From NCBI GenBank assembly GCA_007692425.1, contig RECG01000013.1, forward strand, positions 36,913-100,912: DNA of 64,000 nucleotides. Reading direction: 5' to 3'. The notes below the pieces were generated by a model. It was not told the DNA's origin and made no database searches. It worked only from the letters and a program-made list of their open reading frames with translations. This DNA is from Acholeplasmataceae bacterium. Its GTDB lineage: Bacteria; Bacillota_I; Bacilli_A; Acholeplasmatales; Acholeplasmataceae. Position numbers and translations under genes: made by a program. This document shows, piece by piece, positions 1 through 9,028 of the stretch; within the stretch, counting starts at the first letter, position 1, and each line of letters starts with the position of its first letter.

Positions 1-2292
1 GTTGATAATCATTTTACGGCGCCAACCGCTCGTATCCTTGTAGGCTTCATTGGCGGCCTGATGTGCATCGACATACGCACCGAAATCCTGCATCACCAGG
101 AAATAATCACTGTTGAGCAGGGCATTGAGGATGTAATCGAAATGCAAGGGGTTCGGGTGCATGGTGCGAATGAAGGCGAAGACGTCTTGCAGGCGCGCAT
201 CATGGTCGAAGATTTCCTGGGGTCGGTAACCGTTGTTGCGATAAAAGGCAGTCACTTCTTCGGCCGACAGACCGAAGATGAAGGCGTTGTCGATGCCGGC
301 TTCCCTGACGATTTCAACGTTGGCACCGTCCATCGTGCCGATCGTGATGGCACCATTCATCATGAACTTCATGTTGCCGGTACCACTTGCTTCCTTGCTG
401 GCGGTTGAAATCTGCTCGGACAAATCGGCGGCCGGCATGATGTATTCGGCATAGGAGACGTTATAATTGCGGACAAAGACGACTTTCAACAATGATTTGG
501 TCTCGACATCTTGATTGATGATGGCGGCAGCCGTGTCAATCAGTTCGATGATGGCTTTCGCCATGTGATAGCTAGGGGCGGCCTTGGCACCGAAAATAAA
601 ACTATGTGGGACATAATGCTTCTTGAATTCCGGATCTTGCTTCAAACGCCTATAGACATAAATGATATGCAGGATGTTCATGAGCTGACGCTTGTATTCA
701 TGCAGGCGTTTGACCTGGATGTCAAACATGCTCTCAACGTCAAGCTTGATGCCTTGATCATGATAAATCCGTTCGGCCAAGGCTTGCTTTTTGGCCTTTT
801 TGACCTGGAAGACCGCATCCTGGATCTTGGCATCATCCGCATAAGCGGCAAACGCTTCAAGTTTGGTCAGATCCTTGCGCCAATCGGATCCGATGGTCTG
901 ATCCAGCAGTTCACACAATGGCTGGTTGGTATGAAAGAGCCAGCGACGATGGGTGATGCCGTTGGTTTTGTTGTTGAATTTGTCAGGATAAAGCGTGTAG
1001 AAGTCTTTCATCTCGATTGTTTTCAAGATGTTGGTATGGAGTTCCGCCACACCATTGACCGAAAAGGAGCCATAAATCGAGATGTGGGCCATGCGGACAT
1101 GGTGCTGACCGATCAGACCCATCAAATAAACTTGTTCCTTGTTGAAACGGCCGTCAGCTTCCAGCATGTGCCGGAAACGTCTGTTCATCTCGAGCAGAAT
1201 TTCATAAATGCGTGGCAGCAGATTTCGAAAAATACCGATGTTCCATTTTTCCAACGCTTCGGATAAAATCGTATGGTTGGTAAAGGCACAGGTTCGGGTC
1301 GTGATGTCCCAGGCTTCTTCGTAACCGAGATGTTCCTCATCCATCAGAATGCGCATCATTTCTGGAATGACCAAGGTCGGATGGGTGTCGTTGAGCTGGA
1401 AGACAAACGCATCCGGAAATGCCTGCCAATCCTTGCCGGTGGCCTTGAAGGCATGGAAGGCGGATTTGACACCAGCAGCGGAAAAGAGATATTGTTGTTG
1501 CAGTCTTAATGTTTTGCCCTTTTCTTTTGAGTCATCAGGATAAAGAACATCGGAAATGGCGCGCACCATCTGTAAATAATCCTCATCCTGGTGTTGATGC
1601 AGGTCGCTTGGTTCGGTCGACCACAACCTCAGCGTGTTGACGACCTGATGATGGTCACCAATGATCTTGACATCATAAGGCACGGCCTTGATCCATAGCG
1701 GATTAATCAGTTTGGTATCTTCGACATACCCAAAGAAAGGGATGTCAATCGCTTCATCGGGTTTTTTGGTTTCCCAGATGAACGGTTCTTCAAGCCAGGG
1801 ATCGGGCAGTTCAACCTGTTTGTGATCTTTGATTTCCTGTTTGAAAAAGCCACGTTGATATCGCAGACTGTTGCCATATAGTGGTAAGCCCAGTGAAGCG
1901 GCTGAATCCAGGAAACAGGCACCAAGACGGCCTAAGCCACCATTGCCGAGACCGGCATCGGTCTCACTCTGCTCAACCTCGTGAAGATCAATATGCAAAT
2001 CGTCAAAAGCAGCTTTGACGACTTCATAATGGCCACTGTTCATCAGGTTGTTGGTAATCAAACGGCCCATGAGGAATTCCATCGAGAAATAGATGGCCTT
2101 CTTTAGTTCATGGTCCGTGATGAACTGTTCTGTCTTTTGTTGTTTCTTATCGAAATGTTGGTCCAAAAGCTCAGCCAGAATCGTGTAGCGTTGATAGACG
2201 GTCGACTCTTCCAGATCGATTTGGAAGCGTTGTTCTAGCCGACTTAAAAACGCACCTTTAAATGTGTCTTTGTTGAGAAAAATATGTTGCAT
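1..2292 (-). CDS. glgP: Glycogen/maltodextrin phosphorylase (3' end outside window)
   Basis: GT35 phosphorylase that releases glucose-1-phosphate from glycogen or maltodextrins in the cytoplasm. I translated the minus strand directly: 764 codons are open and in frame to base 1, so about 40-60 C-terminal residues are missing. It starts MQHIFLNK behind an AGGAG Shine-Dalgarno. The family signatures are present: EFLMGRL and LGNGGLGRLGACF near the N terminus, and the pyridoxal-phosphate lysine block EASGTGNMKFMMNGA with TMDGANVEI near the C terminus. It is the last gene of the maltodextrin import arm, but an intrinsic terminator separates it from malG, so it may be expressed at a lower level or from its own promoter. 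Whether glycogen or maltodextrin is preferred cannot be told from sequence alone; the setting favours imported maltodextrin. Confidence 0.96.
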   Translation of the reverse strand, partial: MQHIFLNKDTFKGAFLSRLEQRFQIDLEESTVYQRYTILAELLDQHFDKKQQKTEQFITDHELKKAIYFSMEFLMGRLITNNLMNSGHYEVVKAAFDDLHIDLHEVEQSETDAGLGNGGLGRLGACFLDSAASLGLPLYGNSLRYQRGFFKQEIKDHKQVELPDPWLEEPFIWETKKPDEAIDIPFFGYVEDTKLINPLWIKAVPYDVKIIGDHHQVVNTLRLWSTEPSDLHQHQDEDYLQMVRAISDVLYPDDSKEKGKTLRLQQQYLFSAAGVKSAFHAFKATGKDWQAFPDAFVFQLNDTHPTLVIPEMMRILMDEEHLGYEEAWDITTRTCAFTNHTILSEALEKWNIGIFRNLLPRIYEILLEMNRRFRHMLEADGRFNKEQVYLMGLIGQHHVRMAHISIYGSFSVNGVAELHTNILKTIEMKDFYTLYPDKFNNKTNGITHRRWLFHTNQPLCELLDQTIGSDWRKDLTKLEAFAAYADDAKIQDAVFQVKKAKKQALAERIYHDQGIKLDVESMFDIQVKRLHEYKRQLMNILHIIYVYRRLKQDPEFKKHYVPHSFIFGAKAAPSYHMAKAIIELIDTAAAIINQDVETKSLLKVVFVRNYNVSYAEYIMPAADLSEQISTASKEASGTGNMKFMMNGAITIGTMDGANVEIVREAGIDNAFIFGLSAEEVTAFYRNNGYRPQEIFDHDARLQDVFAFIRTMHPNPLHFDYILNALLNSDYFLVMQDFGAYVDAHQAANEAYKDTSGWRRKMIIN

Positions 2293-2377
2293 GTGCGGGC
2301 TCCTTTGCTTGTTGTCATTGTCTATATTTTATCATAAAATGATAAAAAAACTGTTGGAATAAGACAGGTTTCACATC

Positions 2378-2403
2378 AAAAAAGGGTGAATAATCACCCT
2401 TTT
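2378..2403 (-). terminator. Intrinsic terminator after malG
   Basis: A 10-bp stem (AAAAGGGTGA / TCACCCTTTT, loop TTAT) is followed by six U on the minus strand. The malG stop codon lies inside the stem. It separates malG from the phosphorylase gene. Confidence 0.85.
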
Positions 2404-3560
2404 GTCGCACCAGCCATGATGCCTTCAATCAAATACCGCTGGAAAAGCATGTAAAGGATGGTGATGGGCACACCGACCAGGATTGCGCCGGCGGCGAAAG
2501 CCGAGTAATGCAAATAGTTCATATCGTTGATGAGTCGGAAGAGACCGACAGCCAAGGTCCATTGCTTGGTAACATCATAACCGACGGGTGCATCAGGTGG
2601 ATAATAGTTCAACAAATAGCCAGGCAACATATAATCCATCCAGGGTCCCATGAACATGGAGACGGCGACAAATGTCAAGATGGGGACGGACAAAGGCAGG
2701 ATGATACGCCAGAAAATTTGGAACTTGTTCGCACCATCGATCATGGCGGATTCGTCAAGATCTTTGGGGATTTGTGATAAAAAGCCTTTGATCAGCCATA
2801 AGTTGCCAGGGATGGAGCCACCGATATAGAGAATGCTCAACGCCCTGGGTTGACCGAGCAGGCCGAACTTCCAGAACAGCACGTACATGGCGATCAATCC
2901 CATGAAAGAGGGAAAGGCCTGGAGCACGAGGATGGTCAGGAGTCCGGCGCGCTTGCCTTTGAAGCTGAAACGGGCAAACACGTAAGCAGCGCCGGTGATC
3001 AGCACGGTGCCGACCAACATATTGATGAGTGCGATGCTGAGTGTGTTCCAATACCACAAGCCAAAGCCGGTTTCTTCAAACAGGTAGTTGAAGGCCTGCA
3101 GGTTGGGTCTCTCAGGCCAGATCTGGTTGGGAATGGCACTTTGGATGTTGGAAAAAGCCAGACCGAAAATATAGACAATCGGGACGATGACAATGGTGGC
3201 AATCAAGATGATCTCACCATAAATCAGGAGACGTCCGATGAACATGCGCGGTTTGAAGACAGCCACGATACCCATGCGGGACACGTTGCGCAACTTGGGT
3301 TTCATCATGTAATTGAAATAACCCAGAATGAGCAGGCTGAGTCCCAGTATGGCTGCCACCACGATGTGGAAGAACGACAGTTCCCAGATGATCGTGATAA
3401 TGATGGCATACAGGACACCGATAATCGGGGCAAGCCCGATCAAACCTGGCTCGATGCCTTCATAGCCTTTTTTACCGGCGTAATCAACCAATGTGCTTTG
3501 ATTGACGAAAACGACCAACAGGACGATGAAAATGATGAAAAGCGTCAAGAATAATGGCAT
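2394..3560 (-). CDS. malG: Maltodextrin ABC transporter permease, MalG type
   Basis: 388-residue inner-membrane permease of a carbohydrate (CUT1) ABC importer. The start at 3560 (MPLFLTLF) is chosen because AGGAGG lies 9 bases upstream, inside the last codons of malF; the open frame upstream of it has no such signal. After two N-terminal hydrophobic segments and a spacer, the MalG core begins around residue 130 and carries the EAA loop (DESAMIDGANKFQIFWRIILP), which docks on the ATPase. It is longer than E. coli MalG (296 aa) because of the N-terminal extra membrane segments. It pairs with MalF upstream (4-bp gap) and the binding lipoprotein. No ATPase gene is nearby, so a shared MsmX/MsmK-type ATPase elsewhere is inferred. 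Confidence 0.92.
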   Translation of the reverse strand: MPLFLTLFIIFIVLLVVFVNQSTLVDYAGKKGYEGIEPGLIGLAPIIGVLYAIIITIIWELSFFHIVVAAILGLSLLILGYFNYMMKPKLRNVSRMGIVAVFKPRMFIGRLLIYGEIILIATIVIVPIVYIFGLAFSNIQSAIPNQIWPERPNLQAFNYLFEETGFGLWYWNTLSIALINMLVGTVLITGAAYVFARFSFKGKRAGLLTILVLQAFPSFMGLIAMYVLFWKFGLLGQPRALSILYIGGSIPGNLWLIKGFLSQIPKDLDESAMIDGANKFQIFWRIILPLSVPILTFVAVSMFMGPWMDYMLPGYLLNYYPPDAPVGYDVTKQWTLAVGLFRLINDMNYLHYSAFAAGAILVGVPITILYMLFQRYLIEGIMAGATKG

Positions 3561-3564
3561 GGTC

Positions 3565-5910
3565 TCAGTCCTCCTGGAAAGCTCTTGTCTTCGACAGGTT
3601 CCATGCGGTGATTGAACCAACGAACAAGAAAATCAAGACGGAGAACACCGACGCCATGTTGAAGATCGATTCCTCGACCGTCAACTTGTACATCCAGGAA
3701 ATCAGGATATCGGTATCACCGGCGAAACCTCTGGCATAGTGGCCCGCGTTAGGCCCCCCGCCCGTAATAAAGTAAATGACCCCGAAGTTGTTGAAATTCC
3801 CGGAGAAGGTCATGATTAAAATCGGTGCTGTCGAATAAAGGACGAGCGGCATCGTGATACTCCAGATTTTTTGCCACTTACTGGCACCATCAATATCCGC
3901 CGCTTCATAAAGGGTTTTGTCGATGGCGGTCATGACACCGGTCATGAGTGCCATGAAGTAGGGGAAACCAAGCCAGATGTTGACCACGATCAACGTGGTT
4001 CTGACAAAGGTCGGATTAAACGGATTGGTAAACCACTGGATGTTGTCATGACCCAGATAGAGCATCCGTGCCCATCCGGTCAGTTCGCTGATTGGCTGCC
4101 CTAACACGCCCCAGTTCATCAAAATGTCATAGACACCCAAGTCACGCAGGAATGAGTTGATAAAGCCAAACTCATTGAACATGACCGAGAATACCATCTG
4201 TGAAAGCAAGGCTGGCATCGCCCATGGCAAAATCAAGACGGTCCGCCACAGTTTGCGGAACACGACGCGCTCGCTGTTGAGAATGAGGGCTTGGAAGAAC
4301 CCACCGAAAAAGACCGTGAAGGTCGAAAAGATCGCCCAGATGATGGTCCATCCTAGAACGCGCCAGAAGGCACGTCCGAACGATGCACCAAGGCCTGTCT
4401 CGAAATTAAACAAGGCGATGAAGTTGCGTAAACCGACCCAGTTAAAGGTATCCATCATCGACTCATTACCGGAAATGTTGGTAAATGAGATGACGAAACC
4501 GAAGGTGATCGGCATGATAGAGATGAAGGCGAGCACGAACAAGGCAGGTGAAAGAATGATGTATTCAAAACTGTTTTCGTAGACCGTTTTAAAGTAATCG
4601 ACATCCTTCAAGACAATGCCTTTCTGGCGTTTCAGTTCTGCGACCTTGTAGGCATCGCTGATTGACCAATACATGAAAATAAAGAAGAAAAACGACATGA
4701 TGACACCGATCAGGCCCTCAAGTAACAGAATGGTTGAAATATGGCCTTGCAAAGGCACGGATTCAGAAACATTGAAACCGCCGATCGAGTACATGCTGAA
4801 CTGACCACCCAATGTGCCAGCCAAGGCGTGCTCCACAGCCATATGCCCGGTGAAGTTGACCTTTTGTGCGACACCAAGGGTGACCACTGACCAATAACTC
4901 CTAAGGAAGAAACCGGCCTGGTCATAAAAGAAATTGTTATAATTCGTCAGGAAACTTTCTTTGATATCGGGATTCAGTTCGAAATAGACCTTCAACATCA
5001 ACCGTGTATAGTCACGGTTGCCATAACGGTTCCATGGTTGTGAATACGTGTAAAACATGGATTGTCTGAACTGTCGGGTAAATGGTGTCTCCTGATACTG
5101 GAGACGGATGGAGTTGTAGATCAATCCGGGTTGAAAATACTCGTAAATCATGCCATCGGCACGATATAAGGGGCCGATGACATCAACACGGATCGGCGAG
5201 GAAAGACTGACAATTTCTTCTGTCAACAGATTGACATAACGGTTGAGGCCGGCATCGACGACAAGTAGGTAGTTGATGCCTTGTGAGCGAAAAATTTGAT
5301 TTGATTTGACAAAAGTTGTCATACCATCGATCGAGGTGCGGATATTGTCTTCATTCAACACCCCTGTCAACATGGTGGTTTCGACATATTCTTTTTTAAT
5401 GCTTCCGTCTGCCCTTGTCACATTTCTTTCCAAGTAGAAAAGCCCTTCATCGTCTCGATAAAGGGTTCCTCTGCGAATCAGATGCGCCATCTCAAGATGT
5501 TCAAGGTCTTCAGGTAGAAATGTTTGCGGAACAACGGTTAACGTGGTATACGAAATCGGATTGTTGTCTTTCAGATCCTGGGCCAGGAAAGCCAAAAAAG
5601 CCTCTTCGGTCACGGCCTCATAGTCACCGATTGAATCAACAAAATCTTCAAAGGGCTGATAGGGCTCGTTATTGAACAGGTAATCAGGAATGAAGGCGAG
5701 TTGATACCAACTGTCACCAAAGTCATTGCCAGGCAGTTTGTCATACGCATGCGTCTCTTCAAAATAACTGCTGGTGACCAGCTCCGTACCAACGAAACCG
5801 ACAAAAACAATAAAAAAGAACAGGGCTTTAAGAAATTGCTTGTTAAGCAGTTGTCCCAATCCCCAGATGAATGCTGAAGCGATGGCTTTAAGATAACTGA
5901 GTGCTTTCAT
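3565..5910 (-). CDS. malF: Maltodextrin ABC transporter permease, MalF type, with very large extracytoplasmic domain
   Basis: 781 residues, far longer than E. coli MalF (514 aa). The start at 5910 (MKALSYLKA) has GGAGG upstream. Residues about 25-45 form a first membrane helix. About 320 hydrophilic residues follow, predicted outside the membrane. A helix near residue 395 leads into the conserved permease core of about 330 residues with the EAA loop (YEAADIDGASKWQKIWSI). The extracytoplasmic part is in the place of the MalF P2 loop that contacts the binding protein, but it sits before the core and is bigger. It lies between the binding lipoprotein gene (91-bp gap with a stable hairpin) and malG. 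Confidence 0.9.
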   Translation of the reverse strand: MKALSYLKAIASAFIWGLGQLLNKQFLKALFFFIVFVGFVGTELVTSSYFEETHAYDKLPGNDFGDSWYQLAFIPDYLFNNEPYQPFEDFVDSIGDYEAVTEEAFLAFLAQDLKDNNPISYTTLTVVPQTFLPEDLEHLEMAHLIRRGTLYRDDEGLFYLERNVTRADGSIKKEYVETTMLTGVLNEDNIRTSIDGMTTFVKSNQIFRSQGINYLLVVDAGLNRYVNLLTEEIVSLSSPIRVDVIGPLYRADGMIYEYFQPGLIYNSIRLQYQETPFTRQFRQSMFYTYSQPWNRYGNRDYTRLMLKVYFELNPDIKESFLTNYNNFFYDQAGFFLRSYWSVVTLGVAQKVNFTGHMAVEHALAGTLGGQFSMYSIGGFNVSESVPLQGHISTILLLEGLIGVIMSFFFFIFMYWSISDAYKVAELKRQKGIVLKDVDYFKTVYENSFEYIILSPALFVLAFISIMPITFGFVISFTNISGNESMMDTFNWVGLRNFIALFNFETGLGASFGRAFWRVLGWTIIWAIFSTFTVFFGGFFQALILNSERVVFRKLWRTVLILPWAMPALLSQMVFSVMFNEFGFINSFLRDLGVYDILMNWGVLGQPISELTGWARMLYLGHDNIQWFTNPFNPTFVRTTLIVVNIWLGFPYFMALMTGVMTAIDKTLYEAADIDGASKWQKIWSITMPLVLYSTAPILIMTFSGNFNNFGVIYFITGGGPNAGHYARGFAGDTDILISWMYKLTVEESIFNMASVFSVLIFLFVGSITAWNLSKTRAFQED

Positions 5911-5936
5911 GATGCCTCCAAGACAAACTAAATGAG

Positions 5937-5960
5937 GGCGGCAAAGCAAAGTTTGCCGCC
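5937..5960 (-). other. Intercistronic hairpin between binding-protein gene and malF
   Basis: A perfect 9-bp GC-rich stem (GGCGGCAAA / TTTGCCGCC) with a 6-base loop, not followed by a U run on the coding (minus) strand. It sits 42 bases after the binding-protein stop. A 3'-protecting or partial-attenuation element, which would keep binding protein in excess of permease, is inferred by analogy with the malE-malF spacer of enterobacteria. Confidence 0.6.
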
Positions 5961-6001
5961 TTCATCTCTAGTTTGACAAGCATTGATGCAAACTGATGGA
6001 A

Positions 6002-7366
6002 TCAGCCTGCAAGTCCTACACGAGCACGATAAGAGTTTTCAGCGGTCACCACGGCGACAGCTGGATCGATCTGGTTGTTCCAAACATCAACAATCATGGT
6101 TTCGCCAGGTCCCCAGTAATAGGTGACTTGGGGAATGGTCGGCATCGGAACCGAAGTTTCCAATTGGACCGCCATTTGCATCAAGAGTTGATCTTCGTTG
6201 ACACCAGCGATGTTGTCAAGCAGGTCAGCATGGAGTGCTGGCAACTTGCCTTGATACTCATACATCAATTCCATGGCGATGTCTGAATTCAAGAACTCGA
6301 CAAACTTGATGGCATCTTCTGTATTCTTGGAGTACTTGTAGACTGCGGCCATCATCGCACCGGCAAAGGTACGGGTTGGCGTATCGACGCCGTCAACATT
6401 GATGGATGGCATGGGTGCCACTTGATAGTTGACACCGGCATTACGATAGGCCTGATGGTTCCAAGGTCCACCGATGATGTAAGGAATTCGTCCGGCTTCA
6501 AAGTTTGCACCGGCACCGACAGAGTTGTGTGCGCCTGTGCCTGTGACACGCGGCTTAAGTTGTGTGACCATCCAAGTCAATGCGTCTTCAGCATTTTCAA
6601 AACCAACAGCACTTGGATCATTGAGTTCGGGACCGAACGGGAAGAAGCCAAACGCTGAGTAAAACGGTTGCATGAAGTAGCTGTCAGCCCAATGGCTTGA
6701 TGTGCCGAGATAGTAAAGTGATCTTTGGGCATTGGTCAACGGCTGTCCGTCTTCAATGGTTGCATTCCAAACGTCGGCAGCGGCCAGCAAGTCTTCGAAA
6801 GTGGTTGCTGGTGTGTCAATCAGGTCGGTATTGTAGAACAAACCGATGGATTCAATCGACATCGGTACCGCATACAGTCTTTCGACTGCATTCGGACTGT
6901 TGGGGTCGAAGGAACGATTGACTTCGTCATAGTAGACGCTGGCAATGCTCAAGCCCAGTTCATGAGCGCGTGGTGCCAAAAGATTGGCTGTCGCGGTCGG
7001 AAGGGGCAAGATGAGGTCTTCAAGAATGGCCTGAGCCAAATGGTCATGCGGGAACTGGAAGACATCGGCACCGTTACCTGAAGGACCAAAGGTCTTCAAG
7101 AGTTCACGGGCATCGACACTTCCCATGTGTTGATGCTCAACCACGATGTTGGGATAGACTTTATTGAACTCGGCAATAACGGCTTGCATGTATTCACCTC
7201 GTTCATCGTCAATCCAAACTCTGATTCTGCTTCTTTGTACAAAAGTTTCGCTAAAGTCGATACGCTCACCGAGGTTTTGCGGATCATCTGCCGGGTCGCC
7301 ACCTGCACATGCAAACAGTGTCAGGGCACCAAACAGAACAACAACAGTTAATAGTAATTTTTTCAT
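6002..7366 (-). CDS. malE: Maltodextrin-binding lipoprotein (extracellular solute-binding protein)
   Basis: 454-residue family 1 solute-binding protein. A type II signal peptide ends in the lipobox LFAC with Cys20 as the lipidated residue, so the mature protein is tethered to the outer face of the membrane. The body shows the SBP_bac_1 pattern: VWIDDERGEY, then YPNIVVEHQH, DVFQFPHDHLAQ, YAVPMSIES and GPWNHQAYRNAGV. It would capture maltodextrins and deliver them to MalF/MalG. GGCGG lies just before the ATG. It is 15 bp downstream of the starch-binding protein gene, certainly in one transcript. Substrate is inferred from the amylolytic context. Confidence 0.92.
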   Translation of the reverse strand: MKKLLLTVVVLFGALTLFACAGGDPADDPQNLGERIDFSETFVQRSRIRVWIDDERGEYMQAVIAEFNKVYPNIVVEHQHMGSVDARELLKTFGPSGNGADVFQFPHDHLAQAILEDLILPLPTATANLLAPRAHELGLSIASVYYDEVNRSFDPNSPNAVERLYAVPMSIESIGLFYNTDLIDTPATTFEDLLAAADVWNATIEDGQPLTNAQRSLYYLGTSSHWADSYFMQPFYSAFGFFPFGPELNDPSAVGFENAEDALTWMVTQLKPRVTGTGAHNSVGAGANFEAGRIPYIIGGPWNHQAYRNAGVNYQVAPMPSINVDGVDTPTRTFAGAMMAAVYKYSKNTEDAIKFVEFLNSDIAMELMYEYQGKLPALHADLLDNIAGVNEDQLLMQMAVQLETSVPMPTIPQVTYYWGPGETMIVDVWNNQIDPAVAVVTAENSYRARVGLAG

Positions 7367-7381
7367 GTGTCCGCCTCCTTA

Positions 7382-8833
7382 TCAGTTTCTCACGACTCTG
7401 AAGATAAATGTTTCTTCGGTCACATTGCCCCATCTATCTTCAACGCGTAGCATAATGGTGTAATCACCCTCTGTTCTCGTGTCGAGAACGGAATATTCGC
7501 CTGTTGGTACAAATACAAATGGTGTCAGGTCGCCGTCGCGGTTGTCATCAACGCGGAAACGTGGGAACAGGTTTTGGTTGAATGGTTGTCCCCAAGGTAC
7601 TTCGATGATGCGTTCTGCGGCTGGTCTGCCGACAATACCGGTGGGCGAGATGAATGTCAGGACTGGTGCGGCTCTATCAAGATCCAAGGTGATGGAAGCT
7701 TCCAGATTGTTTTCTTCCAGGCCAAGATCGAAGAACACGGCATAATCCTTGGTGTTGTCAAGCTCGCTGCCATCGGCCAAAATGATGACAAATGCGTTCA
7801 ACGTGGTGTTGGTGGTCGCAAAGTCGACGCGTTCGATGACCAATGGTGCACCATAGACGCCTTCAGCAAGAATTTCACGAATTTCAAACCATCCTTCGAT
7901 GGTTGCACGTGCTTCAACCTTGTCTTCAGCATCCGGATAAGGTGATGCGACCGGAACACCAGTTGCCACGATCACGGTGTTCGGATCGACGGCATAGGTA
8001 CCTGACATGTTGTCAAGGTTGAAAGGAAGCAGGTTGAATGAGAAAGCGGCATCCGCGAACAAGGCAGGATCGGTGTAAACGTTGTTGTTATGTTCAACAC
8101 CGTCACCGGCATTGACGACATATACAATGTCAACCTTTCCATCCTGATGATCGGTGAAGAAGCCGGAATCGGGCTTAAGGTCACCAGTCTTCTTGGTATC
8201 ATTATCACCAGCATAAATCAGGAAGCCTGCCCAATCTTCTTCAGCATGAAGCATGAAGCCCAGCACAGGAACGCCACCCGGTGATTTACCAGCAGTAGTA
8301 AAAACATCCGAAGGTTGACCCCATTCAGAGCCATATCCTACCCAGCCCCATCCATGTATGCCCAATTCTTCTTCATAAGAACCTGCTGGGTCAAAATAGA
8401 TGACCAGTGCATTGAACATGTCTGGATCCGCAACGAAATATTGTGGATCATCAGTCTTTGTCTGAGCACCTTCAAATACATAAACATGAACGGTCTTCCC
8501 GGCGATGATGACATCATCAGAAAGTTCGACGTTTTCTGTCATCTTCATGTCCCAATTAGGACCGTCCCCTTCCCAGTAAACGCCAATGAAGCCGATACTG
8601 GTGCCAACTGGTACATCGTTATATTCAAAGTATGCACCAAAATCATCTGTGCCATCTGCCCTTTTACCAAAGACATTTTCATGTCCCCAGGCCCATGACC
8701 CAAGATCATCATATTCTCCATCCCATAGTTGGAAATGGATGACCACATTACCGGTTTCATTTGCAAATGAATGAATGCCAAAGCTAATCAAAGCAAATGC
8801 CACCAACATCATGGCCACTAATACTTTTTTCAT
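7382..8833 (-). CDS. Secreted starch-binding protein (CBM41-like domain, C-terminal Ig-like domain), non-catalytic
   Basis: 483 residues with a cleavable signal peptide (about 1-24, ending SFA-NE). Residues about 27-130 look like a CBM41/PUD alpha-glucan-binding module (VVIHFQLWDGEYDDLGSWAWG), the module usually fused to pullulanases. A second related beta-rich stretch follows from about 140 (ALVIYFDPAGSY...GWGWVGYG). The middle has no recognisable catalytic signature. The last 95 residues are an Ig-like 'surface' domain (LTFISPTGIVG ... DYTIMLRVEDRWGN). There is no lipobox or C-terminal helix, so the protein would be released or held by another surface protein. It is the promoter-proximal gene of the malEFG operon, which suggests an abundant glycan-trapping role. 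GGAGG precedes the ATG. Function is inference. Confidence 0.75.
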   Translation of the reverse strand: MKKVLVAMMLVAFALISFGIHSFANETGNVVIHFQLWDGEYDDLGSWAWGHENVFGKRADGTDDFGAYFEYNDVPVGTSIGFIGVYWEGDGPNWDMKMTENVELSDDVIIAGKTVHVYVFEGAQTKTDDPQYFVADPDMFNALVIYFDPAGSYEEELGIHGWGWVGYGSEWGQPSDVFTTAGKSPGGVPVLGFMLHAEEDWAGFLIYAGDNDTKKTGDLKPDSGFFTDHQDGKVDIVYVVNAGDGVEHNNNVYTDPALFADAAFSFNLLPFNLDNMSGTYAVDPNTVIVATGVPVASPYPDAEDKVEARATIEGWFEIREILAEGVYGAPLVIERVDFATTNTTLNAFVIILADGSELDNTKDYAVFFDLGLEENNLEASITLDLDRAAPVLTFISPTGIVGRPAAERIIEVPWGQPFNQNLFPRFRVDDNRDGDLTPFVFVPTGEYSVLDTRTEGDYTIMLRVEDRWGNVTEETFIFRVVRN

Positions 8834-8886
8834 TGTATTCCTCCTTTTTTGATTGTGAAAAGAATGCTGCCATTCTTAGCAGTATC

Positions 8887-8916
8887 ATCTTATCACATAA
8901 ATGTGAAGAATGTAAA
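8887..8916 (-). promoter_or_regulatory. Promoter of the starch-binding/malEFG operon
   Basis: Minus-strand -35 TTTACA (8911-8916) and -10 TAAGAT (8887-8892) are separated by 18 bp. The -35 box is part of an operator-like site (8911-8924), so a bound LacI-family protein would block it. Confidence 0.65.
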
Positions 8917-8924
8917 CGCTTTAG
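8911..8924. promoter_or_regulatory. cre/LacI-type operator-like site 1
   Basis: TGTAAACGCTTTAG matches 12 of 14 positions of TGNAANCGNWNNCA and overlaps the -35 box of the malEFG arm. Confidence 0.5.
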
Positions 8925-8938
8925 CACTTTGGTGAATG

Positions 8939-8952
8939 TGCAACCGTTTCCC
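8939..8952. promoter_or_regulatory. cre/LacI-type operator-like site 2
   Basis: TGCAACCGTTTCCC matches 13 of 14 positions of TGNAANCGNWNNCA and lies 14 bp from site 1, midway between the divergent genes. Confidence 0.5.
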
Positions 8953-8955
8953 TTT

Positions 8956-8969
8956 TGAAATCGCTATCA
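8956..8969. promoter_or_regulatory. cre/LacI-type operator-like site 3 (perfect consensus)
   Basis: TGAAATCGCTATCA fits TGNAANCGNWNNCA at every position. It lies 60 bp upstream of the pullulanase start. No convincing plus-strand -35/-10 pair was found beside it. Confidence 0.6.
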
Positions 8970-9028
8970 TTTCAGGGGAAAAGGACGTGTCTTTCATGAT
9001 AAGATTGATAGCGAGGAGGTAATGATAC

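Noticed and set aside
61..1509. Plus-strand open frames of up to 251 codons
   Set aside because: They lie antisense to the glycogen phosphorylase gene, whose frame is open and well conserved on the minus strand; none has a ribosome site or family features.
7382..8833. Second pullulanase
   Set aside because: The CBM41 module is present but there is no GH13 region (no FRxD, no GE, no HD motif) in the 483 residues.
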